64,000 nt of DNA from Hymenobacter sp. DG25A (lineage in GTDB: Bacteria; Bacteroidota; Bacteroidia; Cytophagales; Hymenobacteraceae): the NCBI RefSeq assembly GCF_001280305.1, contig NZ_CP012623.1, forward strand, positions 1,612,001 to 1,676,000, in the 5' to 3' direction. Below, in pieces: positions 26,232-34,459 of this stretch. How positions within the stretch are numbered: the first letter of the stretch is position 1; each line of letters starts with the position of its first letter. The notes beneath the pieces are model-generated. The model made no database searches. It was not told the DNA's origin and saw nothing but the letters and a program-made list of their open reading frames with translations. A program made the translations under genes and the position numbers.

Positions 26232-27476
26232 ATGAGAAAACCGCTACTACTCTTTTATCTGCTTTTGCTGCCGCTGCTGGGTTATACCCAGCAAAAGGCA
26301 GATTCCATCCGCATTCCTCCCATGCGCCACGTAGAAATGGCCGATGTGGAGATAGTGCCGGAAGCGGTGAACGGGCGCGGCTGGCTGTTGCTCAACAAGG
26401 ACATTCAGATGGAGCTGGACGGGGCCGTGCATAACCTCTACAATTTCAAGTTTGACCGGGCCGAAAAGCAGTTTCGCTCCCTGCGCCGCCGCTACCCCCA
26501 GCACCCCATGCCCTACTTTCTCCTGGGCCTGAGCACCTGGTGGAAAATGGTACCCAGCAACGCCCGCGACACCCGCTTCGACAAAGTGTTCTTGGCTTAC
26601 ATGGACACCGCCATTGTGTATGGGGAGCGGCAGTTTGATGCCGACGACACCAACTATGAAGCGGCCTTTTTTCTCTCGGCGGCTTATGGGTTTGATGCCC
26701 GTCTGAATGCCGAGCGCCGCAACTGGCGCCGGGCCGTACTCAGCAGCCGGCGCGCCCTTAACTACCTAAAAATTAGCCAGGAGGCCAACAGCCTGAGCCC
26801 GGAGTTCCTGTTTGGGCAGGCCCTGATGAACTACTACGCCGTCTGGATTCACGAGAAGTACCCACTGCTGCGGCCAGTGCTGCTATTTTTCCCGAAAGGC
26901 AACCGCAAGCTGGGGCTGGAGCAGCTGCGGCACGTGGCAACCAACGGGTTTTATACCAGCGGCGAGGCGCAGTTTTTCCTGCTGAAGGTGCTCTATAACG
27001 ATGAGGAAGACCTGCCGGCCGCCTGGAAACTAGCCCGCCAGCTTTCTACCGAATTTCCGGATAATGCCTACTTCCAGCGGTTCTATAACCTAGTGTGCTT
27101 CCGGACCCAGAAAATGGCCGAATGTGAGCGGGTAAGCCAGGATATTCTGGATAAGATAAACCGCGGCATGCCCGGCTACGAGGGTATCAGCGGCAAGTAT
27201 GCCGCCTACATCATGGGGGCCATTATGCAGGGTAAGTACCGCGACGCCGACAAGGCTAAGGAGTACTTTCAGCGGTGCATTGTCTTTGCCGAAATGGCCG
27301 ATGATACCAAAGGCGGCTTCTACGTCTCGGCGAATGCCAATCTGGCTTCCATGGCCCTGCTGGACAAAGATGTCATGGCTGCCCGCCGCTACTACCAAGT
27401 GGTGCTGGCCAAAGCCGACCCCGATTCTGATGCTTACAAGCAGGCTAAATCTTTCCTGAAATCCAGCAAAAGCTAG
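26232..27476 (+). CDS. exported tetratricopeptide-repeat protein
   Basis: A 414-aa protein with a signal peptide (MRKPLLLFYLLLLPLLGYT-QQ) and an all-helical body with degenerate TPR-like repeats, e.g. NFKFDRAEKQFRSLRRRYPQ, AQFFLLKVLYNDEEDLPAAW and ADKAKEYFQRCIVFAEMAD. Expected in the periplasm or attached to a complex there. ATG 26232 supplies the signal peptide, so the open frame from 26154 is not used. Such proteins are common in Bacteroidota; no specific function can be assigned. Confidence 0.8.
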   Translation: MRKPLLLFYLLLLPLLGYTQQKADSIRIPPMRHVEMADVEIVPEAVNGRGWLLLNKDIQMELDGAVHNLYNFKFDRAEKQFRSLRRRYPQHPMPYFLLGLSTWWKMVPSNARDTRFDKVFLAYMDTAIVYGERQFDADDTNYEAAFFLSAAYGFDARLNAERRNWRRAVLSSRRALNYLKISQEANSLSPEFLFGQALMNYYAVWIHEKYPLLRPVLLFFPKGNRKLGLEQLRHVATNGFYTSGEAQFFLLKVLYNDEEDLPAAWKLARQLSTEFPDNAYFQRFYNLVCFRTQKMAECERVSQDILDKINRGMPGYEGISGKYAAYIMGAIMQGKYRDADKAKEYFQRCIVFAEMADDTKGGFYVSANANLASMALLDKDVMAARRYYQVVLAKADPDSDAYKQAKSFLKSSKS

Positions 27477-27499
27477 GTAAAACCTACTCTCTTTCTCAG

Positions 27500-27546
27500 C
27501 CCCGCGGCTTTTCCCTCCACTGGAAAGGCCGCGGGGTTTTTGTTTT
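27500..27546 (+). terminator. Rho-independent terminator after the TPR gene
   Basis: A GC-rich stem of about 15 bp (CCCCGCGG pairing with CCGCGGGG, plus TTTCC/GGAAA) with a T-rich tail ending in TTTTTGTTTTT. Confidence 0.85.
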
Positions 27547-27673
27547 TAGTGCTGATCAAAACGACTTATTGCTGCGCTTGGGTCATTTTTCCTCCTGTAA
27601 CAAAAAATATTTGGCGCCTTAGGCAACTTCTATAACATATCATAGGTCTTGTGGGCAACTCCATTTTTCTACC

Positions 27674-28111
27674 ATGCTCAGAAACGTCATTTTTTACTCT
27701 ATTGATAAGGCCATCCGGCAGTACCGCAAGCTGGCGCAGGCCAACATTGACCGTGCTGGCATTGCCATTACCGTCGATCAGTGGCTGGTGCTGCAGGTCA
27801 TTCGGGAGAAAGATGATGTGACCCAGATGGAAATTGCCGAGCAGGTTTTCAAGGACCAGGCCTCGGTGGCACGCATTATCCGCCTGCTTCTTAACCACGG
27901 GCTGCTCACGTCCGAAGCCCTGCCCGGCGACGGGCGCCGCAGCCGCCTGCGCGTGACAGCCGCCGGTGAAAAAACGCTGGCCGCCGTGGAGCCCATTGTG
28001 TTAAACAACCGCCAAATAGCCTTAAAGGGCATTTCTGAAGACGACCTGACGCTGCTTCGACATGTGCTTGACCGCATCTCCGCCAACTGTTCCACTCTCT
28101 CCTCTCACTAA
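27674..28111 (+). CDS. MarR-family transcriptional regulator
   Basis: A 145-aa dimeric winged-helix regulator. Helix bundle at both ends (LRNVIFYSIDKAIRQYRK and LLRHVLDRISANC); the DNA-binding wing is around DVTQMEIAEQVFKDQASVAR, IIRLLLNHGLLTSEALPGDG and RRSRLRVTAAGEKTL. MarR proteins usually repress the adjacent gene or operon and respond to small phenolic or lipophilic ligands. Its stop codon is one base before the ATG of the outer-membrane receptor gene, so both are made from one message and this protein is the likely local regulator. Confidence 0.92.
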   Translation: MLRNVIFYSIDKAIRQYRKLAQANIDRAGIAITVDQWLVLQVIREKDDVTQMEIAEQVFKDQASVARIIRLLLNHGLLTSEALPGDGRRSRLRVTAAGEKTLAAVEPIVLNNRQIALKGISEDDLTLLRHVLDRISANCSTLSSH

Positions 28112-28112
28112 C

Positions 28113-30584
28113 ATGAAAACAAAATTTCCTCTCTTTTCCGGTCGGGGCCTGGCGCTGGCCGGCCTCCTGCTGGGGTGGTCCTGGCAAAGCGCTGCTGCCC
28201 AAACGCCCGCCGGGGTAAGTGGTGCCCTGCTGGATGCCAAAGGCGCCGCCGTAGAATTTGCCACCGTAACGCTGCACCGAGCCGCCGATTCTGTGGTGGT
28301 GAAATCGGAGTTCAGCGACGATAAAGGGGCCTTCCGCCTGGAGGAGCCAGCGGCCGGGCGCTACCTGGTTTCGGTGGCCCAGTTGGGCTTTCAGCGGGCC
28401 TGGACCAAGCCTTTTGACGTGGCGGGCAGCCCGGTTGCCCTACCTACTATTACGCTGCAGGTGAGTGGGGCTACCACCCTGAAGGAAGTAGTAGTAGTGG
28501 GTCAGAAACCCTTGTATGAGCGCCAGGCCGACCGCACCGTGGTGAACGTGGAAGGCAGCACGCTGGCGGCCGGCAATACCACGCTGGACGTGCTGCGTCG
28601 CTCGCCCGGCGTAACGGTAGATGGCAACGATAATCTGGCCCTGCGCGGCAAACAGGGTCTTTTAGTCCTTATTGACGGCAAGCGCCAGCCCATGACAGGC
28701 TCAGAGCTGGCTGAATACCTGAAGTCGCTGCCTGCCGAGCAGCTGAAAAGCATTGAACTGATTACCAACCCACCCACCAAGTACGATGCCCAAGGCGGGG
28801 CCGGTATCATTGCCATCAACCTGAAAAAAGACCAACGCCAGGGCACGAATGGCACCGCCAACCTGAGCATCAGCCGAAGCCAATATACCAAGTGGAATGG
28901 CGGCCTCTCCATGAACTACCGGCAGAAAAAGGTAAACCTGTTTGGGTCTTATAACTATGCCGACCGCCAGGGCATGGCCAAGCTGGACATTCACCGCGAC
29001 TTTTACGCCAACAGCGACGGGCAGCGCACCCTCACCGGCAGCAGCGACCAGACCAACCGCATGCGCCTGGGCACGCAAACTCACAGCTGGAAAGGCGGCC
29101 TGGACTACAACCTGACGGAAAACACGGTGCTGGGCGTGGTGGTGAGCGGGCTGGACAGCCGCAGCCCCAAGCAGCGCGGCCTCAACCGCACCTCTTTGTA
29201 CGATGCCAATGGCCAGCTGATTACGGCCTACAACGCGGAAAGCCACCGAAACTTTCACTCGCCTAACAAAGCGGCCAACGTTAACTTCAAACACACCTTC
29301 GCCAACGACTCCAGCGGCAGCCGCGAGCTGACGGCCGATGTGGACTACGCCCGCTATGACGCCCGCCGTCTGCAGGACCTTTCCACACAGTTTGATGCCT
29401 CAGAACGCGGCCAGGATTACCTGCTGCAGGGCAACCAAACCGGGGAGCTCACCATTCAATCGGCGAAGGTGGATTATGTGCATCCGCTCTCCAAGCAAAC
29501 GCGACTGGAAGCCGGGGCCAAGGCCAGCCAGGTTACCTCTGATAATGATGTGTTGTACACCAACACGGTGGCCGGAGAAACCACCGTGGACCCCAACCTG
29601 ACGAACCGGTTTAAGTACGACGAGGAAATTTTGGCCGCCTATGTGAACGTGAATTACAGCTTCGCGAAGCTGAATATTCAGGCGGGCCTGCGCGGCGAGC
29701 AGACCAACGCTACCGGGCAGCAGGTGGTGAACAACGCTCATTTCGACCGCAACTATTTCCAGCTGTTCCCCAGCGCGGCGCTAAAGCAGACTATCAACGA
29801 GAAGAACGAGGTTTCACTGTCCATGAGCCGGCGCATAGACCGGCCTAACTACAGCCAGCTGAATCCCTTCCGCTACATCATCGACCCCACCACCTCGGGC
29901 TCCGGCAACCCTAATCTGCGCCCGCAAACCAGCTACAATGTGGAGCTGACTCATACGCTGCTGCAAAAATTCAGCACCGGGCTGAGCTACAGCATCACCA
30001 AAGACCCCATGATTGGAGTGGTGCAGCCCGAAACCGACAGCACCGTAGTTTCCACGCAGGTGAACCTGGGCAAGCAGTATTATTATGCCCTCACGCTCAC
30101 GGCGCCCTTTGAGCCCATAAAAGGCTGGCAGCTGTACACTAACGCGGTGTTCTACTACAGCCGATTTGTGGGCAACCTGGCCGGTACCGCGCTGGATAAG
30201 GGTCGCCCGGCCTTCACGCTCAGCACCAACAGCAGCGTGGTACTTGGCAAAGGCTGGAGCGCCGATTTGAATGCCAGCTACCAGTCGCGGGAGCAGTACG
30301 GTTTCCTGGATGTGCGGCCTAACGGCCAGCTGGCGGCCGGAGTGCAGAAAAGCGTGCTGGACCGGAAAGGCACCATCAAGCTGAATGCTTCTGATATTCT
30401 GTTCACTAGCAAAACGCGCGCAACCTCGTCCTACGACAACTACGTGGAGCGGTTCTACCAGCGCCTCGACTCGCGCATGGTGACGCTTTCCTTTAACTAC
30501 CGCTTCGGCAATGAGAAGCTGGCTCCTTCGCGGAAGCGCAGTGACGGCGCGGAGGATGAAAAGCGCCGGGCTGGCGGGCAGTAA
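28113..30584 (+). CDS. outer-membrane beta-barrel receptor, TonB-dependent-like
   Basis: An 823-aa outer-membrane protein. Signal peptide (GLALAGLLLGWSWQSAAA), then a carboxypeptidase-regulatory-like beta sandwich (about residues 28-115: GVSGALLDAKGAAVEFATVT), a plug (RRSPGVTVDGNDNLALRGKQ, LKSIELITNPPTKYDAQGG), and an OMP_b-brl_3-type barrel to the end. The plug motif ELITNPPTKYDA is typical of this receptor subfamily, whose ligands are mostly unknown. ATG 28113 is chosen because it begins the signal peptide directly after the MarR stop codon. The Ser/Arg/Lys-rich C-terminal tail after the last strand (KRSDGAEDEKRRAGG) is unusual. Confidence 0.9.
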   Translation: MKTKFPLFSGRGLALAGLLLGWSWQSAAAQTPAGVSGALLDAKGAAVEFATVTLHRAADSVVVKSEFSDDKGAFRLEEPAAGRYLVSVAQLGFQRAWTKPFDVAGSPVALPTITLQVSGATTLKEVVVVGQKPLYERQADRTVVNVEGSTLAAGNTTLDVLRRSPGVTVDGNDNLALRGKQGLLVLIDGKRQPMTGSELAEYLKSLPAEQLKSIELITNPPTKYDAQGGAGIIAINLKKDQRQGTNGTANLSISRSQYTKWNGGLSMNYRQKKVNLFGSYNYADRQGMAKLDIHRDFYANSDGQRTLTGSSDQTNRMRLGTQTHSWKGGLDYNLTENTVLGVVVSGLDSRSPKQRGLNRTSLYDANGQLITAYNAESHRNFHSPNKAANVNFKHTFANDSSGSRELTADVDYARYDARRLQDLSTQFDASERGQDYLLQGNQTGELTIQSAKVDYVHPLSKQTRLEAGAKASQVTSDNDVLYTNTVAGETTVDPNLTNRFKYDEEILAAYVNVNYSFAKLNIQAGLRGEQTNATGQQVVNNAHFDRNYFQLFPSAALKQTINEKNEVSLSMSRRIDRPNYSQLNPFRYIIDPTTSGSGNPNLRPQTSYNVELTHTLLQKFSTGLSYSITKDPMIGVVQPETDSTVVSTQVNLGKQYYYALTLTAPFEPIKGWQLYTNAVFYYSRFVGNLAGTALDKGRPAFTLSTNSSVVLGKGWSADLNASYQSREQYGFLDVRPNGQLAAGVQKSVLDRKGTIKLNASDILFTSKTRATSSYDNYVERFYQRLDSRMVTLSFNYRFGNEKLAPSRKRSDGAEDEKRRAGGQ

Positions 30585-30600
30585 GCTACACTCTTAGCCA

Positions 30601-30642
30601 AAAAGAAAGCGCGACCAGAAACCTGGTCGCGCTTTCTTTTTG
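30601..30642. terminator. Bidirectional terminator, perfect 19-bp stem
   Basis: 30601-30619 pairs perfectly with 30624-30642; the stem begins with an A-tract and ends with a T-tract, so it serves both the receptor gene and the convergent lipoprotein gene. Confidence 0.9.
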
Positions 30643-30652
30643 AACCTGAAAG

Positions 30653-31117
30653 TTATCTTTTCTTACGCATGATCGGAACTCCAAAATCGTTTCTACCTGC
30701 CATGCGGTTTCCGTTGTAGAACAACCTGTTATACTCTACAAGATCAAAGCACTTTCCTTCCTTTATGCGGTATGTAATATCCAGGGTATCGGTATCCCTG
30801 GAAGTCAGCTGTAAATAAGCCCGTACATCATCATGGGAATTAAACGCTTGCCTGTTCGGGGACAAACTTACCCCATAGCCCCCCTCGTAAATTTCAGATT
30901 GCTCTACCGTGGAATAATTGGCAGTTCCGGCTACCAGCAGCCTGACCGAATCCGGGTGGTACTGCCCAGCCCCGGTGCCGATTAGATTATGGCCTTGCTG
31001 GTCCAGCACTACAAACCGAAGGGAGTCATCCATTGGCTCTATGTCGCTGCACTGGTCGCATCCAACTAGTAAAACCAGACTTAGCGCTAAAAGGGCAAAA
31101 GGCCACGTAATTTTCAT
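30653..31117 (-). CDS. hypothetical lipoprotein
   Basis: A 154-aa protein with a type II signal peptide: a hydrophobic run ending in LVLLVGC, with lipidated Cys20. The mature part is beta-rich with two further Cys (Cys23 and the one in KEGKCFDLVEYN) and ends in a basic tail (MRKKR). I do not recognise a family. The C-terminal NRLFYNGNRMAGRNDFGVPI is distinctive and might help a search. GC content is lower than in adjacent genes. Confidence 0.72.
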   Translation of the reverse strand: MKITWPFALLALSLVLLVGCDQCSDIEPMDDSLRFVVLDQQGHNLIGTGAGQYHPDSVRLLVAGTANYSTVEQSEIYEGGYGVSLSPNRQAFNSHDDVRAYLQLTSRDTDTLDITYRIKEGKCFDLVEYNRLFYNGNRMAGRNDFGVPIMRKKR

Positions 31118-31178
31118 TGTTTAATAAAAAAGACCGACAGCACTTGCGTACTGTCGGTCATTACGTTTTTGAGCTCTT

Positions 31179-32744
31179 CTACCCCTTCGGGCTCAGCGTT
31201 ACATACGGGATAATGCATTCCTCCAGGGAGATGCCGCCGTGCTGAAACGTGTCCTTGTAGTAGTTCACGTAGTAGTTGTAGTTGTTGGGGTAGGCGAAGA
31301 AATAGTCGCCGACGGTGAAGACGTAGGCGGTGCTTACGTTTTCGCGGGGCAGAAATACACGCTCCGGCTTGCGCACCACAAATACGTCACGGCTTTCATC
31401 GAAGCCTAGGTTTTTGCCGTGCTTGTAGCGCAGGTTGGTGTTGGTGTTCCGGTCGCCCACAATTTTGTAGGGGCGTTTTACGCGGATGGTGCCGTGGTCG
31501 GTGGTGATGATGAGCTTGCCCTTTTTCTCGGCAATAACCTGCAGCATCTCATACAGCGGCGAGTGCAGGAACCAGGAGCGGGTGATGCTGCGGTACGCCG
31601 ATTCATCGGCGGCCAGCTCCCGAATCATGGCCATGTCGGTGCGGGCGTGGGAGAGCATGTCCACGAAATTGTAGACAATGGCGTTCAGCTTATAGTTGTT
31701 GTGCAGGTTGGACATCTTGCCCAGCAAATCCTTGCCGGCCTGCAGGTTGGTTACCTTGTGGTAGCTGAACTTGTGCTTCTGGTTGGCCGTCTGGAACATG
31801 ATTTCCATGAACTCGGCCTCGTTCATGTTTTTACCTTCGTCGTCATCGTCCCACACCCATAGGTTGGGATATTTCTTCTGGATTTCGCCGGGCATCATGC
31901 CTGAGAAAATGGCGTTACGGGCGTAGGCCGTGGTGGTGGGCAGAATGCTGTAGTAGGTTTCCTCGGAGTCTACCGTGAACATTTCGGCAATAATGGGCTC
32001 CAGCACCTTCCACTGGTCGTAGCGCAGGTTGTCAATCAGCAGGAAGTACACGGGCGTGTCGCCGGTTTCCTTCAGCAGCGGGAACACGCGCTCCTTAAAG
32101 AGCTGATGCGACATGAGCGGGGCATCCTTGTCGCCGTTCACCCAGTCTTCGTAGTTCTCCGTGATGAAGCGGCCGAAGTAGGAGTTGGCCTCGTCCTTCT
32201 GCATGTTGAAGACCTCGGCCATACTTTTGCCTTCAGTCTCATTGATTTCCAGCTCCCAGTACACCAGCTTCTTGTACACATCAGCCCACTCCTGCGCCGA
32301 GAGGCGGTCGGAGAGCTGCATGCCCAGCTGGCGGAAGTCGCGCTGGTAGCCGGTGTTGGTCTTTTCAGACACCAGGCGCTTGTTGTCCAGCACCTTCTTT
32401 ACGGCCAGCAGAATCTGGTTAGGATTCACGGGCTTGATAAGGTAATCGGCAATTTTGGAGCCGATGGCCTCTTCCATGATATGCTCTTCCTCGCTCTTGG
32501 TAATCATAACCACGGGCACGGTAGGCTTAATGGTCTTGATTTCGGAGAGGGTTTCCAAGCCGGTGAGGCCGGGCATATTCTCGTCCAGAAATACGATGTC
32601 GTAGTTCTGTTCCTGAATCTGCTCAATGGCATCGGCGCCACTGTTCACGCCGGTTACGTCGTAGCCTTTGTCCTGTAGAAAGAGAATGTGGGGTTTCAGC
32701 AGGTCGATTTCGTCGTCGGCCCAGAGGATGCTGTAACGTTGCAT
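31179..32744 (-). CDS. porX: PorX-type response regulator with PglZ domain
   Basis: A 521-aa protein: N-terminal receiver domain with Asp54 (FLDENMPGLTG) as phosphoacceptor, a helical linker, and a C-terminal PglZ/alkaline-phosphatase-superfamily domain with YFLLIDNLRYDQWK, TTTAYARNAIFSG and ITTDHGTIRVKRP carrying the metal-site residues. This is the architecture of PorX, which controls the type IX secretion system in Porphyromonas and Flavobacterium with the kinase PorY and sigma factor SigP, and acts as a phosphodiesterase on oligonucleotides. No porY is adjacent, as is usual. The presence of porX implies a T9SS elsewhere in the genome. Confidence 0.92.
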   Translation of the reverse strand: MQRYSILWADDEIDLLKPHILFLQDKGYDVTGVNSGADAIEQIQEQNYDIVFLDENMPGLTGLETLSEIKTIKPTVPVVMITKSEEEHIMEEAIGSKIADYLIKPVNPNQILLAVKKVLDNKRLVSEKTNTGYQRDFRQLGMQLSDRLSAQEWADVYKKLVYWELEINETEGKSMAEVFNMQKDEANSYFGRFITENYEDWVNGDKDAPLMSHQLFKERVFPLLKETGDTPVYFLLIDNLRYDQWKVLEPIIAEMFTVDSEETYYSILPTTTAYARNAIFSGMMPGEIQKKYPNLWVWDDDDEGKNMNEAEFMEIMFQTANQKHKFSYHKVTNLQAGKDLLGKMSNLHNNYKLNAIVYNFVDMLSHARTDMAMIRELAADESAYRSITRSWFLHSPLYEMLQVIAEKKGKLIITTDHGTIRVKRPYKIVGDRNTNTNLRYKHGKNLGFDESRDVFVVRKPERVFLPRENVSTAYVFTVGDYFFAYPNNYNYYVNYYKDTFQHGGISLEECIIPYVTLSPKG

Positions 32745-33008
32745 GGATGGGGTTCTAGGGTTAGATGCTATACCGCCAACGGGCAGCTGGCGAAGCGGTT
32801 ACACGAGCTTCTATAAAAGGCAGCCTGGTGCGGGTGCTTGGCTCCGGAAAGAGACAAATGCCTGCGGCTAGGTTGCAACTGAAGTTTCGTAAGTAGCTTT
32901 ACTCCCAATCCTCGACTTTAGGTTTTGAAAAATTCGGATCAACTGCCGGAGCAGTGCCATCTTCGCCGTAAAGAAGCCGAAAATAGTTGAGTCGGACGCC
33001 GCAAGCCT

Positions 33009-33112
33009 GTAGCGCGAAGCTCCGGCTTCGCGTACGAGCGGAGCGAGTGCTGACGTTTGCAGACGCCTGAATACTTGCTTTGCTCGTACGCGAAGCCGGA
33101 GCTTCGCGCTAC
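33009..33112. repeat. Dispersed palindromic repeat, locus 4 (different arms)
   Basis: Arms 33009-33039 and 33082-33112 are perfectly complementary over 31 bp, and each arm is itself partly palindromic (GCGAAGCTCCGGCTTCGC). The 42-base loop contains GTGCTGACGTTTGCA (33047-33061), nearly identical to the loop core of loci 2 and 3, although the arms are unrelated. Total size (104 bp) matches the other loci. Confidence 0.85.
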
Positions 33113-33117
33113 TTTCG
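33110..33117 (+). promoter_or_regulatory. possible -7 box at the edge of the repeat
   Basis: TACTTTCG differs by one base from the TAnnTTTG consensus and overlaps the last bases of the inverted repeat. It lies 16 bases before the HD-domain start codon. It may be a promoter partly formed by the repeat. Confidence 0.3.
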
Positions 33118-33132
33118 CCCAATCATCACCCA

Positions 33133-34362
33133 ATGAATAAAAAGAAAATCTTCAACGACCCGGTGTACGGCTTTGTCACCATCCCCACCGAGTTGTTGTT
33201 CGACCTGATTGAGCATTCCTACTTTCAGCGGCTGCGGCGCATTCAGCAGCTCGGCCTTACCGCCTTTGTATACCCGGGCGCCCTGCATACGCGCTTCCAC
33301 CACGCGCTGGGTGCTATGCACCTCATGACGCTGGCCCTGCGCACGCTCAAGGACAAGGGCATCAAAATTTCGGCGAAAGAAGGTGAGGCCGCCATGGCCG
33401 CCATTCTGCTGCATGATATCGGCCACGGGCCCCTCTCCCACGCCCTGGAGCGCAGCATTTTCCATGAAGTGCACCACGAGGAGCTTAGCCTGCACCTGAT
33501 GCGCAAGCTGAACGTGGAGTTTAACGGGGCGCTGGATCTGGCCATTGAAATCTTCCGGGGCACCTATTCCCGCCCGTTCTTCCATCAGCTGGTGAGCAGC
33601 CAGCTGGACATGGACCGCCTCGATTATCTAAACCGTGACTCTTTCTACACCGGCGTGCAGGAAGGCCGCCCCGGCGCCGACCGCCTTATCAAAATGCTGA
33701 CGGTGGTGGACGAGCGGCTGGTGCTGGAAGAAAAAGCCGTGTACAGCATCGAGAACTTCCTGGTGAGTCGCCGCCTGATGTACTGGCAGGTGTACCTGCA
33801 CAAAACGGTTACCTCGGCCGAGCAGATGATTATCCGCATCATGCAGCACGCCCGGGACTTGGTGCGCTCCGGCGTAGAGGTGCCGGCCACGCCCAATTTG
33901 CATTTCTTTCTCTCCCGCAACGTCAGCCAAAAGGAGTTTGAGGCCGATGACACCATTCTGCGCCGCTTTACCCGCCTGGACGATACCGACGTGTGGAGCG
34001 CCATTAAGCTCTGGGCCGACCACCCCGATAAGGTGCTGAACTACCTGGCCCAAAGCATGCTGGACCGGCACCTGTTCAAGATTCAGCTGCAAACCGAGCC
34101 GTTTGACGAAGATTTCCAGCTGGGCATTGTGGAGCTGATTGCCGAGCATTTCCAGCTGCCCCCGGCCTCTGCCGCCCAGCTTATGCTCACCGGCCGCATC
34201 AGCAACAACGCCTACGATGCCGATGGCCAGGACACGATTGACGTGCTCACCAAGCGCGGCAGCGTGATAAACGTAGCCGAAGCCTCCGACCTGCCTAATA
34301 TTAAAGCGCTGGGCCAGCGGGTGGAAAAGCATTATATCTGCTACCCCAAGGAGATTTTGTAA
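33133..34362 (+). CDS. HD-domain phosphohydrolase (dGTPase/SAMHD1-like)
   Basis: A 409-aa cytoplasmic protein with the metal-binding HD signature: HHALGAMHLM, then AAILLHDIGHGPLSHALE and, further on, QLDMDRLDYLNRDSFYTG. This arrangement is that of the YdhJ/SAMHD1-like HD hydrolases, which usually remove triphosphate from dNTPs. The start ATG 33133 gives MNKKKIFNDPVYGFVTIP, the normal family N-terminus. It lies 97 bases upstream of lpxD on the same strand, a linkage I recall in many Bacteroidota. The substrate here is inferred from the family only. Confidence 0.88.
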   Translation: MNKKKIFNDPVYGFVTIPTELLFDLIEHSYFQRLRRIQQLGLTAFVYPGALHTRFHHALGAMHLMTLALRTLKDKGIKISAKEGEAAMAAILLHDIGHGPLSHALERSIFHEVHHEELSLHLMRKLNVEFNGALDLAIEIFRGTYSRPFFHQLVSSQLDMDRLDYLNRDSFYTGVQEGRPGADRLIKMLTVVDERLVLEEKAVYSIENFLVSRRLMYWQVYLHKTVTSAEQMIIRIMQHARDLVRSGVEVPATPNLHFFLSRNVSQKEFEADDTILRRFTRLDDTDVWSAIKLWADHPDKVLNYLAQSMLDRHLFKIQLQTEPFDEDFQLGIVELIAEHFQLPPASAAQLMLTGRISNNAYDADGQDTIDVLTKRGSVINVAEASDLPNIKALGQRVEKHYICYPKEIL

Positions 34363-34444
34363 GCTGGCCGTAGCCCATTTGTATTTACCATAGAACTCAA
34401 CGGTTAGCTACCCACCACACCTAACGGGCAACTGAATATTTGCC

Positions 34445-34452
34445 TACTTTTG
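34445..34452 (+). promoter_or_regulatory. -7 box (TACTTTTG) very close to the lpxD start
   Basis: TACTTTTG matches TAnnTTTG and ends eight bases before the ATG at 34460, which would give an almost leaderless message. The same octamer precedes valS, the ferredoxin gene and the gene at 60225. Confidence 0.4.
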
Positions 34453-34459
34453 CTTTCCT

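Larger units (their letters stand above)
32745..33132. other. Intergenic region, 388 bp, no gene
   Basis: Divergent region between porX and the HD-domain gene. It contains a perfect 31-bp inverted repeat (33009-33112) and, at its right edge, a TACTTTCG box. Short open frames at 32868-33133 on the minus strand have no protein character and run through the repeat. Confidence 0.75.

Noticed and set aside
32868..33133. Two short minus-strand frames (84 and 64 codons) upstream of the HD-domain gene
   Set aside because: They run through the palindromic repeat, have Arg/Ser-rich composition without structure and no promoter.
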